Shown here: positions 21,307 to 30,582 of the stretch, one piece after another
How positions within the stretch are numbered: the first letter of the stretch is position 1
Layout: every line of letters starts with the position of its first letter
Made by a program: the position numbers and the translations under genes
The notes under the pieces: model-generated
What the model was told of the DNA's origin: nothing
Database searches by the model: none
The model's input: the letters and a program-made list of their open reading frames with translations, nothing else
Source of the DNA: Nocardiopsis alba DSM 43377
GTDB lineage: Bacteria; Actinomycetota; Actinomycetes; Streptosporangiales; Streptosporangiaceae
Assembly (NCBI RefSeq): GCF_000341225.1
Contig: NZ_ANAC01000027.1
Span: forward strand, 24,360 to 88,359
Length of the DNA stretch: 64,000 bases
Direction: 5' to 3'

Positions 21307-22962
21307 TTGCAGCCGAACGAACCGAGTAACGGCCGGGAGACCGACGCGGAGGCCCAGAGCCCCGCGGGCCCCGAGGAGCACCCTGCCCAGGACTCCGCTC
21401 TCACCGGTGGTCAGGGACAGGACGTCCCCGTGAACGACGTCGCCCCGGAGGAGCCCGCGAACCCGGAGCCCGCTCTGAACGGCGACCCCCGCCCCTTCCA
21501 GAACACCGCCCAGGCCCCTCCGAGCGGCCCCCAGGGCACCCCCCGCTTCTCCCCTCCCGAGGGAACCGGCCCCGGCTGGGCCACCGGCCCCGAGAGCACC
21601 GGCCACCCCTCCTACGTCTTCCCCGGGGCGGGCCACCAGGCCGCCCCCGGGCCGAACGCCCCCGGCACGGGCGTTCCCGGACAGAACACCTCCGGTCCGG
21701 GCGTCCCCCCGGGGAGCACCCCGGGTCAGGGCCCCGCGACCGGCCCCTTCGGTCCCGGCCCCTCCGGCCCTCAGCACACCGCGGCCTTCGCCGTCGGGCG
21801 GCCCGGCGGTCCCGGCCCCTACGGCGGCCCGTTCGGGCAGCCGCCCTTCGGCCCTCCTCAGGAGGCTCCCAAGAAGCGCGGCGGTGGCCGGATCGTCGGG
21901 ATCGCCGCGGCGACCGCCCTGGTCACCAGTCTCATCGTGGGGCCCGCCGCCGCCCTCGGCACCGCCTACCTGCTGCCGGGCGCCGAGCCGATCAGCTCGC
22001 TCACCGGTGAGCAGGGCAGCACCGCCACCGAGGGGGCCGTCGGCGAGGTCGCCGACCAGGTCCTGCCCAGCGTGGTCTCCATCCAGACCAGTCAGGGCGG
22101 CGGCAGCGGCGTGATCCTGTCCTCGGACGGTCAGATCCTCACCAACGCGCACGTGGTCGACTCGGCCACCGACGGCCGTCTCCAGGTTCGCTTCAACGAC
22201 GGCAGCGCGGCCGACGCCGAGATCCTCGGTTCGGACCCGGTATCCGACATCGCGGTGATCCAGGCCCAAGGGCGCGACGATCTCACCCCGGCCACGCTGG
22301 GCGACTCCGACCAGGTCGGGGTCGGCGGCGACGTGGTGGCGATCGGTTCGCCGCTGGGCCTGTCCGGCACGGTGACCACCGGTGTGGTCAGCGCGCTCAA
22401 CCGCCCGGTGAACACCGGTGCCACCGAGAGCGGGGGCGCGCGGACCTCCACCGTGATCAACGCGATCCAGACCGACGCCGCGATCAACCCGGGCAACTCG
22501 GGCGGTCCTCTGGTGAACATGGCCGGTGAGGTGATCGGGATCAACACCGCGATCGCCGGTCTGTCCCAGGAGAGCGGCTCCGTGGGGCTGGGCTTCGCCA
22601 TCCCGATCAACCAGGTCCGGCCGATCGCCGAGCAGTTGGTCGCCGAGGGCAGCGCGAGCTACCCGGCCATCCAGGCGACCATCGCCCCGGCCCGGAGCGG
22701 GGGCGCGCAGATCATGGAGGTCACCGACGGCGGTGCCGCCGCCGAGGCCGGCCTGAAGGAGGGCGACGTCGTGGTCTCCCTCGAAGGCGAGGCGGTGAAC
22801 TCCCCCGACCAGCTGATCGCCCAGATCCGTGCCCACCAGCCCGGTGACGAGGTGACCCTCGGTGTGGTCTCCGAGGACGGAGGCTCTCCGAAGGACGTCC
22901 AGGTGACCCTGGGCGAGCAGAGCGCCGGGGCCGCCGCTCAGGAGGAGCCCGAGGAGGACTGA
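21307..22962 (+). CDS. HtrA/DegP-like membrane-anchored serine protease with PDZ domain
   Basis: About 551 aa. A Pro/Gly/Gln-rich disordered cytosolic segment (about 1-190) is followed by one membrane helix, IVGIAAATALVTSLIVGPAAALG. The trypsin-like domain carries the catalytic triad: His in ILTNAHVVD, Asp in PVSDIAVIQ and Ser in INPGNSGGPLVN. A C-terminal PDZ domain (about 460-540) has QIMEVTDGGAAAEAGLKEGDVVVSLEGEAV. The expected role is extracytoplasmic protein quality control. TTG 21307 has GGAGG 5 nt upstream and is my preferred start. ATG 21262 is an in-frame alternative without a ribosome site. A repeat element follows 40 bp after the stop. Confidence 0.9.
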   Translation: MQPNEPSNGRETDAEAQSPAGPEEHPAQDSALTGGQGQDVPVNDVAPEEPANPEPALNGDPRPFQNTAQAPPSGPQGTPRFSPPEGTGPGWATGPESTGHPSYVFPGAGHQAAPGPNAPGTGVPGQNTSGPGVPPGSTPGQGPATGPFGPGPSGPQHTAAFAVGRPGGPGPYGGPFGQPPFGPPQEAPKKRGGGRIVGIAAATALVTSLIVGPAAALGTAYLLPGAEPISSLTGEQGSTATEGAVGEVADQVLPSVVSIQTSQGGGSGVILSSDGQILTNAHVVDSATDGRLQVRFNDGSAADAEILGSDPVSDIAVIQAQGRDDLTPATLGDSDQVGVGGDVVAIGSPLGLSGTVTTGVVSALNRPVNTGATESGGARTSTVINAIQTDAAINPGNSGGPLVNMAGEVIGINTAIAGLSQESGSVGLGFAIPINQVRPIAEQLVAEGSASYPAIQATIAPARSGGAQIMEVTDGGAAAEAGLKEGDVVVSLEGEAVNSPDQLIAQIRAHQPGDEVTLGVVSEDGGSPKDVQVTLGEQSAGAAAQEEPEED

Positions 22963-22984
22963 CCTCCCCCGGCAGGGGGGTGTG

Positions 22985-23280
22985 TGACCGGTCCGCGGTC
23001 TCCTGCATCAACCACGGGGGGGTGCCCGTTCGGGCGCCGGGAGTGTTCTGCAAGACGAGTCGAGCCGCCCGCGAGGTACGAGCGTAGGCGTGGACGAGGA
23101 TGAAGAACGCTCCCTCCCTTGGCGCCCGAACACGCGCCGAAGCGAAGCGGAGGCGCAAAGCGAACACTCTCGGGCCCCAGCCCCGGCAGGGTGTAACGGC
23201 CACCCGCCCCCTACCTCAACCCCAGGGGCGAAGCGAAGCGGAGGCGCAAAGCGAACACAGACCCGGACTCCGGGGGCGGG
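22985..23280. repeat. Intergenic repeat array, locus 2
   Basis: Same family as the array at 12.2-12.9 kb. In order: a module-1 unit (GGTCTCCTGCATCAACC, near 22997), the stem-loop element (23028-23131), a module-2 copy (23135-23197, CCGAAGCGAAGCGGAGG through GCAGGGTGTAAC), a second module-1 unit (near 23207) and a partial module-2 copy (23225-23255). Locus 2 has GCGAAGCGGAGGCGCAAAG where locus 1 has GCGCCAGCGGAGGGCCAAAG. Confidence 0.82.
23028..23131. repeat. Structured 104-nt stem-loop element, copy 2
   Basis: Perfect 11-bp arms identical to those at 12363-12466, again enclosing 82 nt. Inside, GGGAGTGTTCT (23039-23049 region) can pair with AGAACGCTCCC (23104-23114 region) with one mismatch. 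In copy 1 the matching positions read GGCGGG and CCCGCC, which also pair. Confidence 0.75.
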
Positions 23281-23314
23281 TGACGGGGGCGTCGCTCCGC
23301 CGGGGTCCGGCGAG

Positions 23315-23344
23315 GGGGCGGTCCGCCGTACGGCGGGCCGCCCC
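23315..23344. terminator. Strong GC hairpin
   Basis: GGGGCGGTCCGCCG (23315-23328) pairs with CGGCGGGCCGCCCC (23331-23344) with one G-T pair, followed by TT. It probably ends transcription from the protease gene and repeat region. Confidence 0.55.
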
Positions 23345-23553
23345 TTCGCGTATGCGTGTGGGGAGACACGACGCCACAGGGAAGACATAAGACGATACGG
23401 AGAGTATTGTTCCCTGCGCCGTGTGCTACCTCTCCGGTCGCCCAGGTGTCACCGGAAGGTCGGCGACGGTCCATACGGGTGTCCCACACTGGGGGCTCAT
23501 CCTCATCGGACCGGAGCACGGGCCAGCCGCTCGACGCCCCAGGAGAAACCGGT
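23345..23553 (+). other. Upstream region of the second glycosyltransferase
   Basis: Noncoding 209 bp. The stretch 23382-23415 is AT-richer and contains TATTGT at 23405-23410, a candidate -10. The open frame upstream of the chosen start (from 23356) has no ribosome site and no family similarity. Confidence 0.35.
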
Positions 23554-24825
23554 ATGTCGACGTCCTTCGCGCAGCAGTCCCCCACCGGCCCGGCACGGAT
23601 CCGGGCGGAGCGGGGAAGGCACGGCACGAAAGTCCTCATCGGGACCGACACCTATCCGCCTGATGTGAACGGCGCCGCGTATTTCACCGCCAGGCTCGCC
23701 CGGGGGCTGGTCGAGCGCGGGGCCGAGGTGCACCTGTTGTGCCCGTCGCCGTCCGGTGTTCCACACGTGGTGGTGCGGGACGGCGTGATCGAGCACCGTC
23801 TCAGGTCCATGCCCTCCCTGGCCCATGAGAGTGTGCGGCTGGCGTTGCCGCCGGGGGTGAGGGGCCATCTGGATCGGCTGTTGGAGCGGTTGCGTCCGGA
23901 CGCGGTGCACATCCAGAACCACTTCCTGATCGGTCGGATGCTCGCGCGGGCCGCGCACGACCACGACGTTCCGGTGATCGCCACCAACCACTTCATGCCG
24001 GAGAACCTCTTCGACCATCTGCGGGTCCCTCGTCCGTTGCGCCCGTATACGGCGCGGCTGGCCTGGTGGGATCTGGGTCGGGTGCTGTCGAGGGTCGAGC
24101 ACGTGACCACGCCGACCCCGGCCGCGGCCCGTCTCCTGTTGGATCAGGGGTTCGCGCGGCCGGTCGAACCGGTCTCCTGCGGGATCGATCTGGACCGTTT
24201 CCATCCGCTTCCCGCACGATCGACGGTCTCCGAGCGCCGTCGGCTGCGGGGCCGCTTCGGGCTGGCCGACCGTACGACGATGCTGTTCGTGGGCCGGCTC
24301 GACGAGGAGAAGAACGCCGACGAGCTGATCCGTTCCCTGGCCCACGCGCCCCACGTCCAGTTGGCGTTGGCCGGGCAGGGGTCTCATCGGGGCAGGTTGG
24401 AGGAGCTCGCCGAGGCCGAACGCGTGGCGGACCGGGTCGTGTTCCTCGGGTTCGTGGCGCACGAGGATCTGCCGGACGTGTATCGCTGCGCCGACGTGTT
24501 CACCATCGCGGGCACCGCCGAGCTACAGAGCATCGCCACTTTGGAGGCCATGGCCAGTGGCCTTCCGATCGTGGCCGTGGACGCCATGGCCCTGCCCCAT
24601 CTGGTGGAGGAGGGCCGGAACGGGTACCTGTACCCGCCGGGTTCGCCGATCGAGCTCGCCGCACGGGTGGACGCGGTGGTCTCGGACGAGGCCGTGCGCG
24701 CCCGGTTGGGGGAGCACAGCCGATCGATGGCCGAGCGGCACCGCCTGGAGGACTCCCTGGAGCGTTTCGAGGCCATCTATCGGCGGGCGGGCGCCATCGT
24801 CCCCGCGCAGAGGGGTACGACGTAG
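23554..24825 (+). CDS. GT4-family glycosyltransferase (PimB/SqdX/MgtA-like group)
   Basis: 423 aa GT-B enzyme. The N-terminal half shows VLIGTDTYPPDVNGAAYFTARLARGLVERGAEVHL, the DVNG loop typical of PimB/SqdX-type lipid glycosyltransferases, then VIATNHFMPENLF. VSCGIDLDRFHPLP marks the hinge; LFVGRLDEEKN and AELQSIATLEAMASGLPIVAVD (E-x7-E motif) form the donor site. AGGAG lies 8 nt before ATG 23554. The likely role is addition of a sugar, often mannose or glucose, to a membrane lipid, but donor and acceptor are not readable. It stands alone; the next genes run in the opposite direction. Confidence 0.85.
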   Translation: MSTSFAQQSPTGPARIRAERGRHGTKVLIGTDTYPPDVNGAAYFTARLARGLVERGAEVHLLCPSPSGVPHVVVRDGVIEHRLRSMPSLAHESVRLALPPGVRGHLDRLLERLRPDAVHIQNHFLIGRMLARAAHDHDVPVIATNHFMPENLFDHLRVPRPLRPYTARLAWWDLGRVLSRVEHVTTPTPAAARLLLDQGFARPVEPVSCGIDLDRFHPLPARSTVSERRRLRGRFGLADRTTMLFVGRLDEEKNADELIRSLAHAPHVQLALAGQGSHRGRLEELAEAERVADRVVFLGFVAHEDLPDVYRCADVFTIAGTAELQSIATLEAMASGLPIVAVDAMALPHLVEEGRNGYLYPPGSPIELAARVDAVVSDEAVRARLGEHSRSMAERHRLEDSLERFEAIYRRAGAIVPAQRGTT

Positions 24826-24847
24826 CCGCCCGCCGCCCGGTGGCCTC

Positions 24848-26347
24848 CTAGCCCTGTTCGGTCGGCCCCTCGTCCTGGGGCGGCCGGTACAGGGGCAGTT
24901 GGAAGCCGATCACGGTACCGCCGCCCTCGCGGTTGCGCGCGAAGACCCGCCCTCCGTGATCGTGGGCGATCTCCCGGACCATGGAGAGCCCCAGACCCGA
25001 ACCGGGCAGGCCTCGGGCGACGGTCGCCCGGAAGAAGCGTTCGAAGAGGTGGTCGATCTCGGCGGGGTCCACTCCGGGCCCCCTGTCGAGCACCTCGACC
25101 ACGCCCTGACGTACCCGGATCTCGATCGGCGCGGCCCCGGCCTCGTCGAACTTGGCCGAGTTCTCCAGCGGGTTGGCGATGGCCCGTTCCAACGCCCCGG
25201 GGCGTCCCCACACGACGCTGTCGTCGGCGTCGACCAGGATCTCGCGGCCGGTGCGTCGTCGAGTACGGGTGGCGACCCGAGTGGCGACGTCGGCGAGCGC
25301 GACGGGGCTGCGCGCCTCGTCCTCATGGTTGCCGGTGGCCAGCCCGACCAGTTCGTTGACCAGGTCGGTGAGTTCCCGGGTCTCTCCCTGGAGGTCGTCG
25401 ATGAGTCTCTGGCGACCGTCGGGCGAGAGTCGGTCCACCCGGCCCAGGACCTGGACGTTGGTCCGCAGGCTGGTGAGCGGTGTGCGCAGTTCGTGGGCCG
25501 CGTCCTGGACGAGGCGACGCTGTTCGTCCTTGGACCGGGCCAGTCGGGCGAGCATGGCGTTGAAGGCGCTGGTGAGCCTGCCGACCTCGTCGTGGCCGGG
25601 TTCCTCGGGGGTGCCGTTCCCTCCGTTCCCCCCGTTCCGTTCGGTGGTGACCGGGTCCAGACGGCCGGTGGAGCTCACGTACTCGGCGGCGTCGGTGAGA
25701 CGCACCAGGCGGCCGGTGATGCGGTGGCCGACCAGCCAACCGACGGAGGCGGCGCACAGGGCGACGAACAGCCCCACCCACAGGATCTGGGTGGCCAGTC
25801 TGCCGATCATCTGCTCGACCGGCGAGAGGCGTTGCAGGAGTTGGATGGCGCCCCGGCCGTCCCCCAGGGAGACGGTGCCCACCCGGTACTCCTGGTCGTG
25901 GACCTGCTGTTCCCGGGTCCGCACCACCCCGGGCTCGTCGGTGCGGGCGACCTCCAGGTCCTCCGTGGTGGGGTGGAAGGAGGACAGTTCGTGCCGGTTG
26001 GCGAGCAGGCGCGCCCAGCTGCCGTCCGGGCCGAGCACCTGGGCGTCCAGGCTGCCGGGGGCCAGGAAGGCGAACCGGTTCTCCTGCACGTCCTGGCTGT
26101 CCTGGGCCGAGATGACGAGCTGGCGCGACAGGTTCCGCACGGCGGAGTCGAACTCGTTCTCGGCGTCGGCCCGGATGAGCGCGGCGGCCGTGCTGTAGGC
26201 GAGCGTCCCGACCAGGGCGATGGTGACGACCGCGACCGCCGCGAACAGGACGGCGAAGCGGGTGCCCAGCCGCCAGTCGCCCGGGGCGAACAGGACACGT
26301 CGGCCGTGGTCTCCGGAGGTCTCGCGCGGGGCGGCCACCCGGCTCAC
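24848..26347 (-). CDS. Sensor histidine kinase (MprB-like)
   Basis: 499 aa transmembrane kinase. A first membrane helix (about 20-45, FAVLFAAVAVVTIALVGTLAY) is followed by an extracytoplasmic sensor domain (about 46-165) and a second helix ILWVGLFVALCAASVGWLV. HAMP comes next, then HisKA with the phospho-histidine in LVQDAAHELRTPLTSL. The ATPase has the N box AIANPLENSAKF, where NLLDN is usual but the Mg-binding Asn is kept, LDRGPGVD, and GLPGSGLGLSMV. The GTG start overlaps the upstream regulator's stop (GTGA), so the two genes are translationally coupled. A related frame running to 27058 is only a chance extension through the regulator gene. Confidence 0.9.
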   Translation of the reverse strand: MSRVAAPRETSGDHGRRVLFAPGDWRLGTRFAVLFAAVAVVTIALVGTLAYSTAAALIRADAENEFDSAVRNLSRQLVISAQDSQDVQENRFAFLAPGSLDAQVLGPDGSWARLLANRHELSSFHPTTEDLEVARTDEPGVVRTREQQVHDQEYRVGTVSLGDGRGAIQLLQRLSPVEQMIGRLATQILWVGLFVALCAASVGWLVGHRITGRLVRLTDAAEYVSSTGRLDPVTTERNGGNGGNGTPEEPGHDEVGRLTSAFNAMLARLARSKDEQRRLVQDAAHELRTPLTSLRTNVQVLGRVDRLSPDGRQRLIDDLQGETRELTDLVNELVGLATGNHEDEARSPVALADVATRVATRTRRRTGREILVDADDSVVWGRPGALERAIANPLENSAKFDEAGAAPIEIRVRQGVVEVLDRGPGVDPAEIDHLFERFFRATVARGLPGSGLGLSMVREIAHDHGGRVFARNREGGGTVIGFQLPLYRPPQDEGPTEQG

Positions 26348-27048
26348 CCCTGGCGGAGCGTGTACCCGACGCCCCGCACCGTCTGGATCAGGGGGGGACC
26401 ACCGTCCTCCAGCTTGCGCCTCAGGTAGCTGATGTAGACCGCCAGGTTCTTGGACTCGGGGCCGAAGTCGTAGCCCCAGATCCGGTCGTAGATGGTGGCG
26501 TGGTCCAGGACGATCCCGGCGTTGCGCATGAGCAGTTCGAGCAGGTCGAACTCGGTCTTGGACAGCTCCACCTCGCGTTCGCCACGCCAGACGCGGCGCG
26601 CCCGAGCGTCCAGCCGCAGTTCGCCCACCCGCAGCGGCGCCTCTCCGTCGAGGTCCTCGGTGATGGGGGCGGCCCGACGCAGCAGGGCCCTCAGGCGGGC
26701 GAGGAGCTCGTCGAGTTCGAAGGGTTTGGCCAGGTAGTCGTCGGCACCGGCGTCCAGCCCCGCCACCCGGTCGGGGGTCTCCACCCGGGCCGTCAACATC
26801 AGGATGGGGGTGCGATCGTGCTCGGCGCGCAGGACCCTGGCCACGCCGAGGCCGTCGACCCCGGGCATCATGACGTCCAGGACGAGGAGGTCCACGGGTT
26901 CGGCGTGGACGGCGGCCAGGGCCTGGACACCGTCCGCGACCGTGCGCACCGTGTACCCCTCCAGTTGGAGAGCGCGTTCCAGGGACTCCCTGATGGCCCG
27001 ATCGTCGTCGGCGATCAGAACGGTGGCGGTGCTTTCCATGGCCCCCAT
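26344..27048 (-). CDS. OmpR/PhoB-family response regulator (MprA-like)
   Basis: 234 aa. The receiver domain has VLIADDDRAIRESLERAL, the phospho-aspartate in DLLVLDVMMPGVDGLGVA, ILMLTA and DDYLAKPFELDELLARL. The C-terminal winged helix includes LSKTEFDLLELLMRNAGIVLDHATIYDRIWGYDF and VAVYISYLRRKLE-like sequence, ending IQTVRGVGYTLR. The start at ATG 27048 has AGGTGG 6 nt upstream; ATG 27039 is also possible. It is the first gene of a two-gene operon with the kinase (4-bp overlap). In mycobacteria MprAB senses envelope stress; here that is inference by similarity. Confidence 0.92.
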   Translation of the reverse strand: MGAMESTATVLIADDDRAIRESLERALQLEGYTVRTVADGVQALAAVHAEPVDLLVLDVMMPGVDGLGVARVLRAEHDRTPILMLTARVETPDRVAGLDAGADDYLAKPFELDELLARLRALLRRAAPITEDLDGEAPLRVGELRLDARARRVWRGEREVELSKTEFDLLELLMRNAGIVLDHATIYDRIWGYDFGPESKNLAVYISYLRRKLEDGGPPLIQTVRGVGYTLRQG

Positions 27049-27116
27049 GCTCTCCCACCTTGGTGAGAGAGCGGTAAGAGCGGCTTGGGAACGGCGTGTG
27101 CCCCGTGAGGTCAGAC

Positions 27117-28064
27117 TCACGTACCGGGGTCGAAGGTACGGGTGCGGCGGAGCCCGGCGGCCCGCCCCTTCCCGGCGATCACCAGAGCCATCTTCCGAGA
27201 GGCCTCGTCGAGCATCTCCTCCCCCAGCATGACGGCGCCCCGACGGTCCACGGTGGTGGCGTGCGCGTAGGCGTCGAGGATGAGTTCGGCGTGGTCGTAG
27301 TCCTCCTGGGAGGGCGCGAAGATCTCACCGGCCGCCTCGACCTGGAGCGGGTGCAGGACCCACTTGCCGTCGAAGCCGAGCGCGGCGGTGCGACCGGCGG
27401 CCCTCCGGAAGGCGTCGACGTCGCGGATCTGGAGGTAGGGGCCGTCGATGGCCTGGAGTCCGTGGGCTCGGGCGGCCACGAGGATGCGCATGAGGACGTG
27501 GTGGTAGGCGTCGCCGGTGTCGTAGCCGGGCGGCTGTTCGCCCACGACCAGGCTCTTCATGTTGATCGAGGCCATGAAGTCGGCGGGCCCGTAGACGAGG
27601 GTCTCCATACGCGGGGAGGCGGCGGCGATCTCCTCGACCGCGGTGAGGCCTCGGGCGTCCTCGATCTGCGCCTCGATGCCGATCCGGCCGACGGGCAGGT
27701 CGACGGCGCGCTCGATCTGGGTGAGCAGGGTATCGAGCCAGTGCACGTCGCGGGCGGCGGTCACCTTGGGCAGGATCAGGGTGTCCAGGTGGGCTCCGGC
27801 GTTCTCGACCACGGTGATGACATCGCGGTAGGCCCACTCGGTGGTGATGTCGTTGACCCGCACGGAACGGACCTTGCCGTCCCATCCCCCGTCCTCGAGC
27901 GCTCTGACGACGCCGGCGCGGGCGGCCTCCTTCTCCGATGGGGCGACCGCGTCCTCCAGGTCCAGGAAGAAGGCGTCGACGTCCAATCCCCGGGCCTTCT
28001 CGACGAACCGGGGGTTGGATCCCGGTACGGCGAGCACCGACCGCCTCGACCTCGGTTCCGTCAT
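27117..28064 (-). CDS. HpcH/HpaI-family CoA ester lyase (CitE-like)
   Basis: 315 aa TIM-barrel lyase. Family motifs are RSVLAVPGSNPRFVEKARGL, DAFFLDLEDAVAPSEKEAAR with metal/CoA-binding acidic residues, VRVNDITTEWAYRD, LILPKV, IGIEAQIEDARGL with the metal-binding Glu, LVYGPADFMASI, and FDGKWVLHPLQVE. Members cleave malyl-CoA, citramalyl-CoA or citryl-CoA, or act as malyl-CoA thioesterases. The exact substrate cannot be told. It stands alone (no citD or citF), so a malyl- or methylmalyl-CoA role is likelier than citrate lyase. It diverges from the molybdoenzyme gene across 139 bp. Confidence 0.87.
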   Translation of the reverse strand: MTEPRSRRSVLAVPGSNPRFVEKARGLDVDAFFLDLEDAVAPSEKEAARAGVVRALEDGGWDGKVRSVRVNDITTEWAYRDVITVVENAGAHLDTLILPKVTAARDVHWLDTLLTQIERAVDLPVGRIGIEAQIEDARGLTAVEEIAAASPRMETLVYGPADFMASINMKSLVVGEQPPGYDTGDAYHHVLMRILVAARAHGLQAIDGPYLQIRDVDAFRRAAGRTAALGFDGKWVLHPLQVEAAGEIFAPSQEDYDHAELILDAYAHATTVDRRGAVMLGEEMLDEASRKMALVIAGKGRAAGLRRTRTFDPGT

Positions 28065-28203
28065 GGTGTGTCCCCGCTCCGTCCACTGTGCGCGATCTCC
28101 GGTCCCGGATCGGGCCCGCGCCGATCATCATCGCACCGTGCGGTGCGTAGAGTGTGCCCCGGGCCCGGGGCACGCGGGACCGAGGACCATACGGGGAGTG
28201 CAC
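28065..28203. promoter_or_regulatory. Divergent promoter region with short palindrome
   Basis: GCACCGTGCGGTGC (28131-28144 region) is a near-perfect dyad with 5-bp arms, directly followed by TAGAGT, a candidate -10 for the rightward molybdoenzyme gene. Regulator and exact promoter are unknown. Confidence 0.35.
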
Positions 28204-30582
28204 ATGTCCGCGACGTTCCACCCGACCAGCACCCATTGGGGCGCCTTCCAGGTGGAGGTCGAGGGCGACCGTGTGGTGGGGGTCCGTCCGAACCCGGAGG
28301 ACACGGCGCCGTCCCCCGTGATGGCCAACACCCCCGCGGCCCAGCACCACCGCACCCGTGTGGCCCGGCCGGCCGTGCGTCGTCGCTGGTTGGAGCACGG
28401 TCCCGGGCCGGATCCGCGTCGCGGCGACCCCGACGACGTGTACGTGGAGGTGGAGTGGTCCACCGCCCTGGACCTGCTCGCCGCCGAGCTGGACCGTGTG
28501 CGCACCTCCCACGGCAACGAGGCGATCTACGGCGGCTCCTACGGCTGGGGCAGCGCAGGTCGGATCCATCACGCCCAGAGCCAGCTCCACCGGTTCCTCA
28601 ACAGCATCGGCGGGTACACGCGTTCGCGCACCACCTACAGCCATGGCGCGCTGGAGGTGCTGTTCCCGAGACTGATCGGAACCCGGGGCGCCAATCACCT
28701 GCTGCACCGGGCCCCTTCCTGGGAACGGATCGGGGAGCACACCGAACTGCTGGTGAGCTTCGGCGGTCTGCGCCTGTCCAACACGTGGATCGCCTCCGGG
28801 GGGCGGGCCGTCCAGACGGCGGGCCCGGCCATGCGCGCCGCCGCCGAGGCCGGTGTGGAGTTCGTGTCCGTCTCTCCGCTGAGCGACGACACCCCCGAGG
28901 ACCTGAAGTGCTCCTGGATCCGGACACGTCCCGGGACCGACACCGCCGTGCTGTTGGCGCTGATCCACGTGTTGTTCGACGAGGGGCTGGCCGACATCGG
29001 GTTCCTCGACCGGTACACGGTGGGCGCCGACCGGTTGCGCGCCTACGTGATGGGGGAACGGGACGAGCGAGGCGCCCCTGGCGGGGTGGAACGTTCTCCC
29101 GAATGGGCGGAGTCGGTGAGCGGGGCCCCCGCGGCCGAGCTGCGCTCCCTGGCCCGGCGGATGGCGGAGCGGCGCACCCTCGTGAACGTGGGCTGGTCGC
29201 TTCAGCGGGCCCGCTACGGCGAGCAGCCTCTGTGGGCGGGGTTGGCCCTGGCCTGCTGTCTGGGACAGGTGGGCCTGCCCGGAGGCGGTTTCGCCTCCGG
29301 CTACGGTTCCATGGGCAACTACGGCGGTGGCGCCACCCCGGTGGGGCTGCCGCGCATGCCTCAGGGGGACAACCCGGTCGACTCGTTCATTCCGGTCGCC
29401 AAGATCTCCGACATGTTGCTGGGCCCGGGCCTGTCCTACGACTACGACGGGGAGCGCCGCCGTTTCCCCGACATCCGCCTGGTGTACTGGGCGGGCGGAA
29501 ACCCCTTCCATCACCACCAGGACCTGGCCCGGTTGACCAGGGCGTTCGGCCGTCCGGAGACGGTGGTGGTGCACGAGACGCATTGGACCGCCACGGCCAG
29601 GCACGCCGACATCGTGATCCCCGCGACCACGGCGCTGGAACGCGATGACATGGCCGCGAGCCAGGGAGACCTGACCCTGCGGGCGATGCCCCGCGCGGTA
29701 TCGCCGCACGGGCGGGCCCGTGACGAGTACGACACCTACGCCGACCTGGCCGAGCGGCTCGGGGTCCGGGGCCGGTTCACCGAGGGGCGGACCTCCGGCG
29801 AGTGGCTGCGTCTGGCCTATGAACGGTGGCGTTCGATGTTGGCCCGCCGTGACCTCCACGTCCCCGACTTCGATGGGTTCTGGGCGCGCGGGCGGATCGA
29901 GATCCCCGGCCGGGTCGAGGACGAGGCCCTTCTGGGCGACTTCCGCGCCGACCCGGAAGGGCGACCGCTGCGCACTCCCAGCGGCCGGATCGAGCTCTAT
30001 TCGGAGACGATCGCCTCGTTCGGCTACGAGGACTGCCCGGGACACCCGGTGTGGCTCCCCGGGCCCGCGGTGACCGGCCACGATGAGGGTGACGAGGCCG
30101 CGGCGGAGGAACTCCCCCTGGTACTGATCGCCAACCAACCGAAGGAACGCTTCCACGGCCAGCAGGACATGGGCGCCCACAGCGTCGCCCACAAGGTCGC
30201 GGGACGCGCGCCGTTGCGCATGTGCCCCGAGGACGCCGAGGAGGCGGGTGTGTCCGACGGGGATGTCGCGCGGGTGTGCGGGCCGAGCGGTTCCTGTCTG
30301 GCCGGTGTGGTGGTCGACGACGCCCTGCGACCGGGGATCGTCCAGCTCTCCACGGGTTCCTGGTACGACCCGTCCGGGACCGACGTGACCTGTGCGCACG
30401 GCAACCCCAACGTCTTGACCGTGGACGAGGGCACCTCCTCGCTCGGTCAGGGGTGCACGGGCCAGCTGGTGCGGGTGCGGGTGGAGCCGTACGAGGGCAC
30501 CCCTCCCGAGGTGCGGGTCTTCCGTCCCCCGCTGGGGATCGCCGAGGCTCCCGCCCCGGAGCGGGAGGGGCTCAACGGGTGA
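28204..30582 (+). CDS. Molybdopterin-dependent S/N-oxide reductase (BisC/TorA-like)
   Basis: 792 aa, DMSO reductase family type III. The N-terminus, TSTHWGAFQVEVEGDRVVGVRP, lacks the cysteine cluster of Fe-S enzymes. EVEWSTALDLLAAELDRV and SYGWGSAGRIHHAQSQLHRFLNSIGGYT follow; the serine in TTYSHGALEV aligns with the molybdenum ligand. Then WASGG-like and LVNVGWSLQRARYGEQPLWAGLALA, GGNPFHHHQDL, and VVHETHWTATARHADIVIPAT. The C-terminal molydopterin-binding domain has LIANQPKERFHGQQDMGAHS. No Tat signal is visible, so it is probably cytosolic like BisC. Likely substrates are biotin sulfoxide or methionine sulfoxide. Its end overlaps the convergent PrsW gene by 11 bp. Confidence 0.87.
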   Translation: MSATFHPTSTHWGAFQVEVEGDRVVGVRPNPEDTAPSPVMANTPAAQHHRTRVARPAVRRRWLEHGPGPDPRRGDPDDVYVEVEWSTALDLLAAELDRVRTSHGNEAIYGGSYGWGSAGRIHHAQSQLHRFLNSIGGYTRSRTTYSHGALEVLFPRLIGTRGANHLLHRAPSWERIGEHTELLVSFGGLRLSNTWIASGGRAVQTAGPAMRAAAEAGVEFVSVSPLSDDTPEDLKCSWIRTRPGTDTAVLLALIHVLFDEGLADIGFLDRYTVGADRLRAYVMGERDERGAPGGVERSPEWAESVSGAPAAELRSLARRMAERRTLVNVGWSLQRARYGEQPLWAGLALACCLGQVGLPGGGFASGYGSMGNYGGGATPVGLPRMPQGDNPVDSFIPVAKISDMLLGPGLSYDYDGERRRFPDIRLVYWAGGNPFHHHQDLARLTRAFGRPETVVVHETHWTATARHADIVIPATTALERDDMAASQGDLTLRAMPRAVSPHGRARDEYDTYADLAERLGVRGRFTEGRTSGEWLRLAYERWRSMLARRDLHVPDFDGFWARGRIEIPGRVEDEALLGDFRADPEGRPLRTPSGRIELYSETIASFGYEDCPGHPVWLPGPAVTGHDEGDEAAAEELPLVLIANQPKERFHGQQDMGAHSVAHKVAGRAPLRMCPEDAEEAGVSDGDVARVCGPSGSCLAGVVVDDALRPGIVQLSTGSWYDPSGTDVTCAHGNPNVLTVDEGTSSLGQGCTGQLVRVRVEPYEGTPPEVRVFRPPLGIAEAPAPEREGLNG

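Noticed and set aside
24848..27058. A single 736-residue open frame over both kinase and regulator genes
   Set aside because: The first 240 codons are the regulator gene read in another frame; the real kinase starts at the GTGA overlap at 26347.
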